Part shown: positions 1-8,525 of the stretch, in pieces
How positions within the stretch are numbered: position 1 is the first letter of the stretch
How the letters are laid out: every line of letters starts with the position of its first letter
Assembly (NCBI RefSeq): GCF_030515985.1
Contig: NZ_CP100376.1
Span: 2,294,697 to 2,311,826, forward strand
From: Corynebacterium accolens
GTDB lineage: Bacteria; Actinomycetota; Actinomycetes; Mycobacteriales; Mycobacteriaceae
Direction of reading: 5' to 3'
Length of the DNA: 17,130 bases
Program-made: the position numbers and the translations under genes
Notes under the pieces: generated by a model
What the model was told of the DNA's origin: nothing
The model's database searches: none
Seen by the model: only the letters and a program-made list of their open reading frames with translations

Positions 1-498
1 GCGCATCTTGCGCACGAAACTTGTGGCGACATCGTCAAGCGAGAAGGTAGAAATCTCGGCGTGAAAAAGCACCTGCAGGAAAACATCCCCAAGCTCTTTG
101 AGCAATTCCTCCTCGGGTGCGTGCTGGCGCACGGCTGCTGCAAATTCCCCCGCCTCCTCTTCTAGGTACGGCAGGAGCGATTCATGGGTCTGCTCGCGCT
201 CCCATTCGCCGATACGGCGGGCCGTTGCCATAGCGCTGCGCGCTTGCATCACGGCATCGTCAAGCGACTCGGCCCTAATGACCTGTTCCCCGGTGGCAAT
301 GCGCGCCTGGGTTTCCGGATCGTGTTCATCGGTGGTGACCAAGGTGCCGGTGGCATCATCGCCACTTAAGAGATCCGAGAAGTTCCACCGCACTGATACC
401 GGTACTTCCCCGGTGAACTGAACGGGGCCATATAACTTGCCATAGGCGCGCATGGGGATCATGGTGGGCCAGCGTTCATCGAGCAACAGGACTGTCAT
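1..498 (-). CDS. mazG: MazG-type nucleoside triphosphate pyrophosphohydrolase, 3' end cut by window
   Basis: The first 166 residues are present; the gene runs off the left edge. MazG enzymes hydrolyse NTPs or dNTPs to monophosphate and PPi and act as cytosolic house-cleaning enzymes. The visible signature is GEWEREQTHESLLPYLEEEA around residues 98-116, giving the EExxE metal site (E114, E115, E118), followed by KELGDVFLQVLFHAEI with the ExxD pair E135/D138. The roughly 95-residue N-terminal part before this core (starting MTVLLLDERWPTMIP) resembles the extra N-terminus of mycobacterial MazG (Rv1021). The ATG at 498-496 is chosen because it gives this N-terminus. There is no Shine-Dalgarno, but a TAGACT -10-like box lies 8 nt upstream, so the message may be leaderless. 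It is divergent from the permease gene, with 69 bp between them. Confidence 0.92.
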   Translation of the reverse strand, partial: MTVLLLDERWPTMIPMRAYGKLYGPVQFTGEVPVSVRWNFSDLLSGDDATGTLVTTDEHDPETQARIATGEQVIRAESLDDAVMQARSAMATARRIGEWEREQTHESLLPYLEEEAGEFAAAVRQHAPEEELLKELGDVFLQVLFHAEISTFSLDDVATSFVRKMR

Positions 499-506
499 AG
501 CTACAA

Positions 507-512
507 AGTCTA
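507..512 (-). promoter_or_regulatory. Candidate -10 box of mazG (leaderless)
   Basis: On the minus strand TAGACT fits the actinobacterial TANANT -10 consensus exactly and ends 8 nt before the mazG ATG, so transcription would start at or next to the start codon. No good -35 is visible at 16-18 nt. This is inferred from sequence only. Confidence 0.4.
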
Positions 513-531
513 TCCCGTGTGTTTTCTCAAG

Positions 532-561
532 TTCCCTTTAACGGGGCAGGCGCGGTACTTT
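532..561 (+). promoter_or_regulatory. Candidate lysI promoter (leaderless)
   Basis: TTCCCT (532-537) and TACTTT (556-561) are spaced 18 bp. The -10-like box ends 6 nt before the ATG at 568, which has no ribosome binding site. The match to consensus is moderate. Confidence 0.3.
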
Positions 562-567
562 AGGCCA

Positions 568-2043
568 ATGACCTCCAGCCAAAATAAGTCCCACTCGGTG
601 TCATTGTGGACGCTTGTCGCGCTGATTATCGGATCCACCGTCGGCGCGGGCATATTTTCGCTACCCCAAAATATTTCCTCCGTGGCAGGCCCAGGTGCCA
701 TGCTCATCGGTTGGTTGGTGGCGGGTATCGGCATGCTGTCCGTTGCCTTCGTCTTCCAGATTTTGGCGTACCGAAAACCCCACCTTGATTCCGGCGTCTA
801 TTCTTATGTGCGCGCTGGCCTGGGTGATTTCATCGGCTTTACCTCAGGCTGGGGCTACTGGCTGGGCTCGGTGATGGCGCAGGTGGGTTATGCCACGCTG
901 TTTTTCAATACGATTGGGCATTACCTGCCGCTTTTCGATGCCGACCACCAGTGGGCGTCCGCCATCGCCGTCTCCCTTCTATCGTGGGGAATCTTCGCCG
1001 TTTTGGCCCGCGGGGTGCAGCAGGCCGCATTCATGAACCTGGTGACGACGATTGCCAAGATCGTGCCCATCCTGGCCTTCATCGTCTTGGTCGCGTTCAT
1101 CGGCTTTAGCTGGGATAAATTCACCCTGGATTTCTGGGGGCGAAATTCCAATGCCAGCGTCTTTGAGCAGGTCCAAGGCATCATGCTCTTTACTGTCTGG
1201 GTCTTTATCGGCGTAGAGGGCGCCTCCGTCTATTCCAAGCAGGCCGCTAAGCGCACGGATGTCGGCCGTGCTACCGTCATTGGCTTCTTCTCCGTGCTGG
1301 CGCTCTTAGTCTCCGTATCCACCTTGAGCTTTGGCGTGATGACCAAAGAGGAGCTGGCCGCGCTGCCGGATAACTCCATGGCTTCGGTGCTTACGGAGGT
1401 CGTCGGCCCTTGGGGCGGCGCGCTGATTTCCATCGGCCTGTGCCTCTCGGTCCTCGGTGCCTACGTTTCCTGGCAAATGCTGTGCGCTGAGCCCATCGTC
1501 ATGATGGCCATCGATGGCCTCATTCCCCGCCGCATCGGCACCATCAATGTGGCCGGCGCCCCGTGGGTGGCGCAACTGATTTCCACCTCCGCAATCCAGA
1601 TCTTCATCGTCGTCTTCTACGTCAATGAGGCGTCCTATGCCGCGATGGTGCAACTGGCCACCATCATGTACCTGCTACCCTATATCTTTTCCTCGCTGTA
1701 TCTGCTACTGCTAGCGATACGTGGAAAGGGCGTTACCCACCCACACGCCGGAACGCGATTCGACCTGTCTGGGCCAGATATTCCCAAACGCGAAAACCGG
1801 CGCCACTTTGGCATCGCGCTAGTGGCCTTCGTGTACTCGTTGTGGCTAATTTACGCCGCCGACCCGGTTTATATTCTCTTCGGCGCCCTCGCCGTCGTGC
1901 CGGGACTTATCCCATATGTGCTCACCCGCCTCTCGCGCCGCGAGAAGCTTTTTAATGGATTTGAGTGGTCAATCGTCATCGTTGTGCTGGTTGCCGCTAT
2001 CATCGCCGCGGTCGGCCTCACCCAAGGATCACTGGAACTCTAG
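568..2043 (+). CDS. lysI: APC-family basic amino acid permease, LysI/ArcD type
   Basis: A 491-residue polytopic inner-membrane protein, about 12 hydrophobic segments, of the basic amino acid/polyamine antiporter branch of the APC superfamily. The family signature GSTVGAGIFSLP is at residues 22-33, with LGDFIGFTSGWGYWLGSVMA and the late conserved stretch VLGAYVSWQMLCAEP. From memory the sequence follows C. glutamicum LysI (L-lysine transport, about 501 aa) closely over its whole length, including GKGVTHPHAGTRFDLSGP near residue 390. The frame is open back to 517, but the extra residues (MCFLKFPLTGQARYFRP) look non-coding and lack a ribosome site, so the ATG at 568 is preferred. That ATG has no clear Shine-Dalgarno but a TACTTT box lies 6 nt upstream. 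Lysine as substrate is inferred; arginine or an exchange mode is possible. Confidence 0.85.
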   Translation: MTSSQNKSHSVSLWTLVALIIGSTVGAGIFSLPQNISSVAGPGAMLIGWLVAGIGMLSVAFVFQILAYRKPHLDSGVYSYVRAGLGDFIGFTSGWGYWLGSVMAQVGYATLFFNTIGHYLPLFDADHQWASAIAVSLLSWGIFAVLARGVQQAAFMNLVTTIAKIVPILAFIVLVAFIGFSWDKFTLDFWGRNSNASVFEQVQGIMLFTVWVFIGVEGASVYSKQAAKRTDVGRATVIGFFSVLALLVSVSTLSFGVMTKEELAALPDNSMASVLTEVVGPWGGALISIGLCLSVLGAYVSWQMLCAEPIVMMAIDGLIPRRIGTINVAGAPWVAQLISTSAIQIFIVVFYVNEASYAAMVQLATIMYLLPYIFSSLYLLLLAIRGKGVTHPHAGTRFDLSGPDIPKRENRRHFGIALVAFVYSLWLIYAADPVYILFGALAVVPGLIPYVLTRLSRREKLFNGFEWSIVIVVLVAAIIAAVGLTQGSLEL

Positions 2044-2102
2044 TCTCCCTGCCCCACCAAAAAGGGCTACATCGGCGCGCTCGCCCGCCATCGCAAGTGG
2101 TC

Positions 2103-2132
2103 TTGGACACAGACAGTTTAGTACGGTAATTA
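2103..2132 (+). promoter_or_regulatory. Candidate nadA-nadC promoter
   Basis: TTGGAC (2103-2108) could serve as -35, with a -10 in GGTAAT/TAATTA (2125-2132). The -10 overlaps a perfect 8-bp palindrome, GTAATTAC (2126-2133), that might bind a regulator. No binding-site family could be assigned with confidence. Confidence 0.35.
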
Positions 2133-2172
2133 CACCCCACTAATTCTTGTGAATATCACTTTTGGAGCACTT

Positions 2173-3195
2173 GTGACTCAAACCAATGCGAGCGTTATGC
2201 CCTCTGCCACTCCTGCTGGTTCAGACCCCGCGGTAGACAAGGCCTGGGCGGAGCGGATTAAAGAGTTGGCGGAACAGCGCAATGCGGTGATCCTGGCGCA
2301 TAATTACCAGATCCCGGAGATCCAGGACGTTGCCCACCACACCGGCGATTCCCTGGCGCTGTCCCGCAAGGCGGCAGAAACCGATGCAGATATCATCGTC
2401 TTTTGCGGCGTGCACTTCATGGCGGAATCCGCCAAAATCCTTTCGCCAAATAAGAAGGTCCTCATCCCCGATGAGCGCGCCGGGTGTTCCCTGGCAGATT
2501 CCATCACCGCAGATGAGCTGCGCGCATGGAAGGCCGAGCACCCCGATGCCCTAGTGGTCAGCTACGTCAACACCACCGCCGAGGTCAAGGCGCTGACCGA
2601 TGTCTGCTGTACGTCCTCCAATGCCGTCGACGTGGTCAATTCGCTGCCGGCGGATAAAGAAATCCTCTTCTGCCCCGACCAGTTTTTGGGCGCCTACGTC
2701 AAGCGCGAGACCGGCCGGGAAAATATCCGCATTTGGGCCGGTGAGTGCCACGTGCACGCCGGCATTAGCGCCCAGCAGCTAGCCCAACAAACCCAAGATA
2801 ACCCGGACGCGGACCTGTACATCCACCCGGAGTGCGGCTGCTCCAATTCCGCTTTGTACCTGGCCAACGAGGGCTTGGTGCCGCAAGAGCGCGTGCACAT
2901 GCTCTCTACCGGGCAGATGATCACCCAGTCCCAGAAGCAGCCGCAGAACAAGGTGCTCGTTGCTACCGAGACCGGCATGCTGCACCAGCTGCGCCAGGCC
3001 GCGCCGGATATCGATTTCCAGGCCGTCAATGACCACGCCGAGTGCAAGTACATGAAGATGATCACCCCAGACGCCTTGGAGCGCTGCCTGGTGGAAGAAA
3101 CCGATGAGGTCACGGTGCCAGAAGATATCGCGAATGCGGCGCGCAAGTCCCTCGAGGCCATGATTTCCATTGGCAATCCCGGCGGGGGCGAGTAA
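2173..3195 (+). CDS. nadA: Quinolinate synthase A
   Basis: NadA condenses iminoaspartate with dihydroxyacetone phosphate to quinolinate in de novo NAD synthesis, using a [4Fe-4S] cluster. It shows the three cluster cysteines C145 ([11 protein letters not shown]), C221 ([10 protein letters not shown]) and C305 (ALERCLVEE), numbered from the start used here. Substrate-site blocks are [48 protein letters not shown] and ETGMLHQL. Length is 340 aa. The GTG at 2173 is chosen because GGAG sits 5 nt upstream; the frame is open to an earlier GTG at 2149 (348 aa) that lacks such a site. Its TAA directly abuts the nadC ATG, so the two genes form an operon. No nadB, nadS or NrtR/NdnR-type gene is adjacent, unlike the C. 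glutamicum ndnR-nadA-nadC-nadS cluster. Confidence 0.95.
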   Translation: MTQTNASVMPSATPAGSDPAVDKAWAERIKELAEQRNAVILAHNYQIPEIQDVAHHTGDSLALSRKAAETDADIIVFCGVHFMAESAKILSPNKKVLIPDERAGCSLADSITADELRAWKAEHPDALVVSYVNTTAEVKALTDVCCTSSNAVDVVNSLPADKEILFCPDQFLGAYVKRETGRENIRIWAGECHVHAGISAQQLAQQTQDNPDADLYIHPECGCSNSALYLANEGLVPQERVHMLSTGQMITQSQKQPQNKVLVATETGMLHQLRQAAPDIDFQAVNDHAECKYMKMITPDALERCLVEETDEVTVPEDIANAARKSLEAMISIGNPGGGE

Positions 3196-4131
3196 ATGGA
3201 CAACCTGCGCCTGCCGGATTGCTCCGCGCTCATTGCCACGGCCTTGGATGAGGATTTCGCTTACGGGCCCGATTACACCTCGCTTGCCACGGTGCCGGGT
3301 GAGAATCGTTGCACGGCGGAGTTCACCGCGCGCGAGGCCGGCGCCATCGCAGGCTTGGGCCTTATCGAGCAGGTCCTTGACGCGACCGCCCAGCGCTTGA
3401 GCCAGTGGGGCGTGGATACAGGCGCCGCGCTTGCCGATGCCCCGACCTCCACCATCACCCTCCACTCCACCGACGGCGACAGCGTTACCCCAGGCCAGGT
3501 CATCGCCACGGTGCAGGCCCCTACCCTCTTGGTGCTGGCAGCTGAGCGCACCATGCTCAATATGGTCTCGCACGCAAGCGCCATCGCGACGCAGACCCGG
3601 TGTTGGGTCGATGCCATCGCGACAACGGCGGAGGAAACGGGGACTCCGGATAGCATTAAGCAGGCCCAGGTGCGCGATACCCGCAAAACCCTGCCTGGCC
3701 TGCGGGCGCTGCAGAAATACGCCGTGCGCGCCGGCGGCGGGGCAAACCACCGCATGGGCTTGGGCGATGCCGCCATGATTAAGGACAATCACGTACTCGC
3801 CGTGGGCGGCAGCGTGGCCACGGCCCTGCGCCGCGTGCGCGAGCATGCCCCGGATATCCCCTGCGAGGTCGAGGTCGATACCTTGGACCAGCTCGAGGAG
3901 GTCCTCCCGTTGCACCCGGATATGGTGCTGCTGGATAACTTCGCGCTTGCCGATGTCCACACCGCCGTCCACCGCCGCCAAGCGCTCAGCCCAACCACGG
4001 CGCTAGAAGCCTCCGGCGGGTTGCAGCTTGAAAACGCCGGCGAGTACGGCACCTCGGGCGTGGACTATATCGCCGTCGGCGCCCTCACCCACTCGGTTCG
4101 CGTGCTGGATATCGGCTTGGACTTCTCCTAA
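3196..4131 (+). CDS. nadC: Nicotinate-nucleotide pyrophosphorylase (quinolinate phosphoribosyltransferase)
   Basis: NadC converts quinolinate and PRPP to nicotinate mononucleotide, CO2 and PPi, the step after NadA. Family blocks in order: ERTMLNMVSHASAIATQTR (118-135), DTRKTLPGLRALQKYAVRAG (161-180), HRMGLGDAAMIKDNH (185-199), EVEVDTLDQLEEV (224-236), DMVLLDNF (242-249), LEASGGL (270-276) and GVDYIAVGALTHS (288-300). The length of 311 aa is somewhat above the usual 280-300, mostly from a short insertion before the DTRKT block (about 142-158). It starts on the base after the nadA stop, and the purine-rich end of nadA (GGCGGGGGCGAG) acts as ribosome site, so translation is probably coupled. It converges on mfd. 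Confidence 0.95.
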   Translation: MDNLRLPDCSALIATALDEDFAYGPDYTSLATVPGENRCTAEFTAREAGAIAGLGLIEQVLDATAQRLSQWGVDTGAALADAPTSTITLHSTDGDSVTPGQVIATVQAPTLLVLAAERTMLNMVSHASAIATQTRCWVDAIATTAEETGTPDSIKQAQVRDTRKTLPGLRALQKYAVRAGGGANHRMGLGDAAMIKDNHVLAVGGSVATALRRVREHAPDIPCEVEVDTLDQLEEVLPLHPDMVLLDNFALADVHTAVHRRQALSPTTALEASGGLQLENAGEYGTSGVDYIAVGALTHSVRVLDIGLDFS

Positions 4132-4133
4132 GC

Positions 4134-4158
4134 GCCGAGGGGCTACGCGCCCTTCGGC
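4134..4158. terminator. Hairpin between convergent nadC and mfd
   Basis: GCCGAGGGG (4134-4142) pairs with CCCTTCGGC (4150-4158) around a 7-nt loop: nine pairs, one of them G-T. It begins 3 nt after the nadC stop and lies 15 nt beyond the mfd stop. T-runs are poor on both sides, so termination strength is uncertain; it could serve both genes. Confidence 0.5.
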
Positions 4159-4184
4159 TTCTCGCCCATCGGCTACTCGCCTAC
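4140..4184. repeat. Three imperfect 15-bp tandem units
   Basis: Units GGGCTACGCGCCCTT (4140-4154), CGGCTTCTCGCCCAT (4155-4169) and CGGCTACTCGCCTAC (4170-4184) follow one another. The third contains the mfd stop codon and the last mfd codons. The first overlaps the loop and right arm of the hairpin between nadC and mfd. Confidence 0.6.
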
Positions 4185-7100
4185 GCTGATGACCGACCCG
4201 GCGCCGGCTTCCTCGCCGGAGACGTTGATGGGTTGGACATCAAAAAGCGCGCTTAAGAAGTCCGCTGCCCACTGGATAAGCTCCTCATCGCGCAGCTTGG
4301 GCGAGGTGACATTGCGCCCGGCCTTGGGGAAGGGCACGTTGATGGCCTTGGCCGCAGCGCGGAAGCTCGACCCCGGGTAGAGGCGCTTCAAACGGACCTG
4401 CTTGGAATCCGGCAGCTCCACCGGGTGGAATTTCACGCGGGTGCCCTGCACGGTAATGTCTGCCACCCCGGCGCGGCGGGCTTGGTGGCGCAGTCGCGCC
4501 ACGGCGAGCAAGCGCTCGACCTCCTTGGGCAAGGTACCGAAGCGGTCTTCCATTTCCTCCCGCGCCGCCGTGAGATCCTTGTTGTCCTGCGAGGCCGCGA
4601 GCTTGCGGTAGACCTCAAGGCGCAGGCGCTCGGAGTCGATATAAGACTCTGGGATGTGCGCATCCACGGGGAGATCGATGCGGATTTCCTTCGGGCCTTC
4701 GTCTGTTACCGCAGGTGCCTCGCCGCGGGCCAGGGACTTGAAGGCCTCGACGGCCTCGCCGACCAAGCGCACGTAGAGGTCGAAGCCCACACCTGCGATG
4801 TGGCCGGATTGCTGGGCACCCAGCACGTTGCCGGCACCGCGCATCTCAAGGTCCTTCATGGCCACGGCCATGCCGGCGCCCAGATCGTTGTTCTGGGCGA
4901 TGGTGGCCAGGCGGTCATAGGAGGTCTCGGTCAGCGTGGCGCCCTTGGGGTACAGGAAGTAGGCATAACCGCGCTCACGGGAGCGGCCCACGCGCCCGCG
5001 CAACTGGTGCAGCTGCGACAAGCCCATGTGGTGGGCATTTTCCACGATTAGTGTATTGGCATTGGCGATATCCAGGCCGGTTTCCACGATGGTGGTACAG
5101 ACCAAAACGTCATACTCACGGTCCCAGAATCCCTGGACGGTCTTTTCCAGCACGTCCTCATTCATCTGACCGTGGGCGACGACGATGCGCGCTTCTGGCA
5201 CCAAGTCGCGCAGTTCGCGCGCCTTCTTTTCAATATCGGAGACCTTATTGTGGATAAAGAAGGTCTGGCCATCGCGCAACAGCTCGCGCCGAATGGCTGC
5301 CGCGACCTGCTTGTCCTCGTAGGCACCAACATAGGTCAGCACCGGGTGGCGATCTTCTGGCGGGGTGAGGATCGTCGACATTTCGCGGATGCCGGCCATG
5401 GACATCTCCAGCGTGCGGGGAATCGGCGTCGCGGACATGGTAAGCACGTCGACGCTGGCTTTGAGCGCCTTGATGTGTTCCTTGTGCTCCACGCCAAAGC
5501 GCTGCTCCTCATCGACGACGATAAGGCCCAAGTTCTTCCAGTGCACGCCGGTTTGCAGCAGGCGGTGCGTGCCGACGACGATGTCAATCGAGCCATCGGC
5601 AAGCCCCTTAAAGATCTCCGTGGCTTCCTTCTTGGAGGTAAAGCGCGAGAGCACCGCTATCTTGACGGGGAAACCGGCCATGCGCTCGCTAAAGGTATCG
5701 TAGTGCTGCTGTGCCAGCAGTGTGGTCGGCACCAGCACGGCGACCTGGGTGCCATCTTGGACCGCCTTGAAGGCGGCGCGAATGGCGACCTCGGTCTTGC
5801 CATAGCCCACATCGCCGACGACCACGCGGTCCATCGGCACTGTGGATTCCATGTCCTCTTTCACCGCGTCGATGGCCAACATCTGGTCTTCGGTTTCGAC
5901 GAAGGGGAAATTATCCTCCATCTCCGCCTGCCAGGGGTTATCGGGCGCGAACTGGTGGCCCGGAGCGGCCTGGCGCTTGGCATAGAGATCCACCAATTCG
6001 CCAGCGATCTCGCGCACGGCGGCGCGCGCTTTTTTCTTGGTGTTCTTCCAATCCGAGCCGCCCATCTTGGATAGGTGGGGCGATTCGCCGCCGGTGTACT
6101 TGCTGAGCAAGTCCAGCGAATCCATCGGCACCCACAGCTGGTCCGCCGGCTGCCCGCGCTTGGAGGGCGCATATTCCAGCACGATGTATTCGCGCCGGCT
6201 GGTCTCATCGCCGGATTGGATGGTGCGCTCGGCCATCTTCAAAAACTTGCCGATGCCGTGCGTTTCATGCACCACAAAATCGCCCTGCTTGAGCGCCAGC
6301 GGATCCACCTTATTGCGGCGCTTGGCCGGCCGCCGCTTAGCGTCTGCAATATCGCCAACGCGGTTGCCGGTCAGGTCCGTTTCCGTGACCACGACGAGCG
6401 GCAGCGCCTCAGCGTCTTTGAGCTTGCGCACCTTGGGAAAGACCAAACCGGCATGGCTGAGCGCCTGATACAAGGTGACCTCGCCCGCGCTGGGTTCCCA
6501 ACCGGGGGTGGCCACCTTGGTGCGAATGCCCTGCTCGGCAAAGCGCTCCACCATGCGCTTGATGGCGCCCTGGGCAGGCGCGATAAACGCCGCGCGCCCG
6601 CCGGCGTTGGTATGCGCGAGCAGCTGGGCCATCATGGCGTCGATTTCTTTGATATCTCCGCGCGGGGTGGGCCCGGGCTCGAACTCGAGCGGCAGGGTTT
6701 CTTCCTCTGGCCCGGCCAGCATACCCGGTGGGGAAAATGTCCACAGTGGCTGCCCGGCCTCGCGAATGGAGACCTCCAAAGACTCAAAGGAGCGGTAGCT
6801 CGAACCTTCAGTATCGAGCCCTTCCGTGGACAAGGGGCCATCCGCGCCCATGGCGGCGGCCTCCCACCCGGCGGCGAGGAATTCCGCGTCGGTCTTTTCC
6901 AGGTCCTCCACGCGGCGCCTGATCTTTTCCGGTGCCACCATCACCACGTGCGTGGCGGCGGGAAGGAACTCGGAGAGGGTGATCAGTGGGGCATCGGAAA
7001 GCACGGGCAACACCGCCTCCATGCCCTCTGCCGGAATATGCTCGCTGACCTTGGTGAGCAGCTCCACCAGCGCTGGGTTTCCGGTATGCGTCGACGCCAG

Positions 7101-7814
7101 TTTGGCCGCGCGCTGCGCCACCGCATCCGTAATCGGCAGCTCGCGGGCGGTAAAGATATCCACGCGGCCGACCTCGATTTCCGGGATGGTGCGCTGGTCA
7201 GCGACAGAGAACTGGCGGATATCGGTAACCTCATCGCCCCAAAACTCCACGCGCACCGGGTAATCCAAGGTGGTGGGAAAGACATCGATAATGCCACCGC
7301 GGGTGGCAAACTCACCGCGCTTAGCCACCATGTCCACGTGCTTATACGCCCTAAATTCCAGGCTGCGCACCACATCATCAAAGTTATATTCGTGGTCTTC
7401 TTCCAGATGCACCGGGGCGCGGCCCTCGATGTCCTGCAGGATGGGCTGGGAGAGCCCGCGCGCGGCCGTGACAATAATGCGCAGGTCATCAATGTTGTGC
7501 AGCACCTGCGCGCGCTTGCCGATGATATCCACGCCCGGGCTCAGCCGCTCGTGCGGCAGCGTCTCCCACGACGGGAACATCGCGACTTTATCGCCCATCA
7601 TCGCGGTAAGCTCCGCGGTGAGATCCTCCGCCTCGCGGCTGGTGGCCGTGACCGCCAGCACCGGCGCGTGGTGGGCCAAGGTGCCAAGAGCCCAAGGGCG
7701 CGCCTGATCAATACCCGTAATGTGCAGGTCCTGGCCCACATTGGCCACAAGCCCCTTGAGCTTCGGGTCCGTGGCCGCGACCTTAAGCAGACCTGCCAGC
7801 ATTGGCGTCGCCAT
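4173..7814 (-). CDS. mfd: Transcription-repair coupling factor Mfd
   Basis: Mfd is a DNA translocase that removes RNA polymerase stalled at DNA lesions and recruits UvrA. Length is 1213 aa, normal for actinobacteria. An N-terminal UvrB-like region covers about 1-350. The RNA-polymerase interaction domain is about 507-570 (GDFVVHETHGIGKFLKM, ADQLWVPMDSLDLLSKY). The translocase has Walker A GDVGYGKTE (667-675), DEEQ box (768-771), SATPIPRT (794-801), TTIVETGLDIANANTLIVEN (907-926) and LRGRVGRS (938-945). A C-terminal regulatory TRCF domain covers about 1040-1180. The ATG at 7814 follows the TetR stop codon without a gap, with GGAGG/AGGAAG ribosome-site sequence upstream, so the two genes are almost certainly co-transcribed. 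The TetR-mfd pair matches Rv1019-Rv1020 of M. tuberculosis. Confidence 0.97.
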   Translation of the reverse strand: MATPMLAGLLKVAATDPKLKGLVANVGQDLHITGIDQARPWALGTLAHHAPVLAVTATSREAEDLTAELTAMMGDKVAMFPSWETLPHERLSPGVDIIGKRAQVLHNIDDLRIIVTAARGLSQPILQDIEGRAPVHLEEDHEYNFDDVVRSLEFRAYKHVDMVAKRGEFATRGGIIDVFPTTLDYPVRVEFWGDEVTDIRQFSVADQRTIPEIEVGRVDIFTARELPITDAVAQRAAKLASTHTGNPALVELLTKVSEHIPAEGMEAVLPVLSDAPLITLSEFLPAATHVVMVAPEKIRRRVEDLEKTDAEFLAAGWEAAAMGADGPLSTEGLDTEGSSYRSFESLEVSIREAGQPLWTFSPPGMLAGPEEETLPLEFEPGPTPRGDIKEIDAMMAQLLAHTNAGGRAAFIAPAQGAIKRMVERFAEQGIRTKVATPGWEPSAGEVTLYQALSHAGLVFPKVRKLKDAEALPLVVVTETDLTGNRVGDIADAKRRPAKRRNKVDPLALKQGDFVVHETHGIGKFLKMAERTIQSGDETSRREYIVLEYAPSKRGQPADQLWVPMDSLDLLSKYTGGESPHLSKMGGSDWKNTKKKARAAVREIAGELVDLYAKRQAAPGHQFAPDNPWQAEMEDNFPFVETEDQMLAIDAVKEDMESTVPMDRVVVGDVGYGKTEVAIRAAFKAVQDGTQVAVLVPTTLLAQQHYDTFSERMAGFPVKIAVLSRFTSKKEATEIFKGLADGSIDIVVGTHRLLQTGVHWKNLGLIVVDEEQRFGVEHKEHIKALKASVDVLTMSATPIPRTLEMSMAGIREMSTILTPPEDRHPVLTYVGAYEDKQVAAAIRRELLRDGQTFFIHNKVSDIEKKARELRDLVPEARIVVAHGQMNEDVLEKTVQGFWDREYDVLVCTTIVETGLDIANANTLIVENAHHMGLSQLHQLRGRVGRSRERGYAYFLYPKGATLTETSYDRLATIAQNNDLGAGMAVAMKDLEMRGAGNVLGAQQSGHIAGVGFDLYVRLVGEAVEAFKSLARGEAPAVTDEGPKEIRIDLPVDAHIPESYIDSERLRLEVYRKLAASQDNKDLTAAREEMEDRFGTLPKEVERLLAVARLRHQARRAGVADITVQGTRVKFHPVELPDSKQVRLKRLYPGSSFRAAAKAINVPFPKAGRNVTSPKLRDEELIQWAADFLSALFDVQPINVSGEEAGAGSVISVGE

Positions 7815-8444
7815 TTACTTCCTGCCTCCTAGCTTGGGCTTAATTTCCATACCGGACAAACCATTCCAGCATAGATTGACTATATGCGTAGCGACGACTT
7901 CCTTATCCGGTTTATCCGGGCTGCGCTCATCCAACCACCACTGCGCTGTGGTAGAGACCATGCCAACGAGGGCCTGCCCATAAATATTGGCTAACTCCGG
8001 ATTAATACCGCGGTGCTCAAAAGCTTCGCCCAAGATATAGGCCACCTGCCCCACCGCGGCATTCAGCAGCGTGGAAAAACTGCGTTCCTCGCCCGGCTTC
8101 GAATCGCGCACCAAGATGATGAAACCATCGGTTTCTTCCTCAACGTAATTCAGCAGCGCCATTACGGCCTGCTCGATGCGCTCGCGCCAGCTGCCTTCTT
8201 CTAAAGAATCCTTAATGACTTTTTCCAGCGCCAGCATCTCCCGATCCACGACCACCGCATACAGGCCTTCTTTGCCCCCAAAATGCTCGTAGACCACCGG
8301 CTTCGATACGCCGGCGCGGGACGCAATCTCTTCAACGCTGGTGCCTTCAAACCCCAATTCCGCGAAGGCGGCGCGCCCAATGGAAATCAATTGCTCGCGG
8401 CGCTCGCGTCCGGTCATTCTCTGTCGAACCATGCCTTCTACCAT
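7815..8444 (-). CDS. TetR/AcrR-family transcriptional regulator upstream of mfd
   Basis: A 209-residue one-domain repressor type. The helix-turn-helix is at about residues 34-55 (GTSVEEIASRAGVSKPVVYEHF), followed by GGKEGLYAVVVDREM and an all-helical ligand domain (VGQVAYILGEAFEHRG, LVGMVSTTAQWWLDE). The ligand is unknown. The start is uncertain: M1 (8444), M5 (8432) and M10 (8417) are all possible and none has an ideal ribosome site. Position and sequence suggest the counterpart of Rv1019, which lies next to mfd in M. tuberculosis and which I recall as autoregulatory. If so it would control itself and mfd. It is divergent from tRNA-Gln, with 81 bp between them. Confidence 0.9.
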   Translation of the reverse strand: MVEGMVRQRMTGRERREQLISIGRAAFAELGFEGTSVEEIASRAGVSKPVVYEHFGGKEGLYAVVVDREMLALEKVIKDSLEEGSWRERIEQAVMALLNYVEEETDGFIILVRDSKPGEERSFSTLLNAAVGQVAYILGEAFEHRGINPELANIYGQALVGMVSTTAQWWLDERSPDKPDKEVVATHIVNLCWNGLSGMEIKPKLGGRK

Positions 8445-8467
8445 ATCCTTTGCCCCACCCCTACCTA

Positions 8468-8483
8468 GTAATTTGTTATTTAC
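8468..8483. promoter_or_regulatory. Possible operator between TetR gene and tRNA-Gln
   Basis: The AT-rich partial dyad GTAATTTGTTATTTAC (arms GTAA/TTAC) stands out in a GC-rich context, 24 nt upstream of the TetR start. An autorepressor site would be expected here, but the dyad is short and imperfect. Confidence 0.2.
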
Positions 8484-8508
8484 CCGGGGGCGTCAGGTAC
8501 GCTATAGC
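8473..8508 (+). promoter_or_regulatory. Candidate tRNA-Gln promoter
   Basis: Possible -35 elements are TTGTTA (8473-8478) or TTTACC (8479-8484), with -10 TACGCT (8498-8503) or TATAGC (8503-8508). The second pair is spaced 18 bp. Between it and the tRNA lies a small hairpin, ACAGC/GCTGT (8510-8523), which would be in the 5' leader removed by RNase P. Confidence 0.35.
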
Positions 8509-8525
8509 TACAGCAATCGCTGTGG

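Noticed and set aside
517..567. N-terminal extension of the lysine permease from ATG 517
   Set aside because: The 17 residues do not resemble the family N-terminus, there is no ribosome site, and the segment fits better as the divergent promoter region.
2779..3981. 400-codon minus-strand frame across nadA and nadC
   Set aside because: It overlaps two well-identified genes and is explained by their GC-rich third positions.
4425..7832. Long plus-strand open frames opposite mfd (208, 300 and 585 codons)
   Set aside because: They are antisense shadows of the GC-rich mfd gene, whose domains and motifs are unmistakable; their translations are His/Gly/Arg-rich without domain logic.
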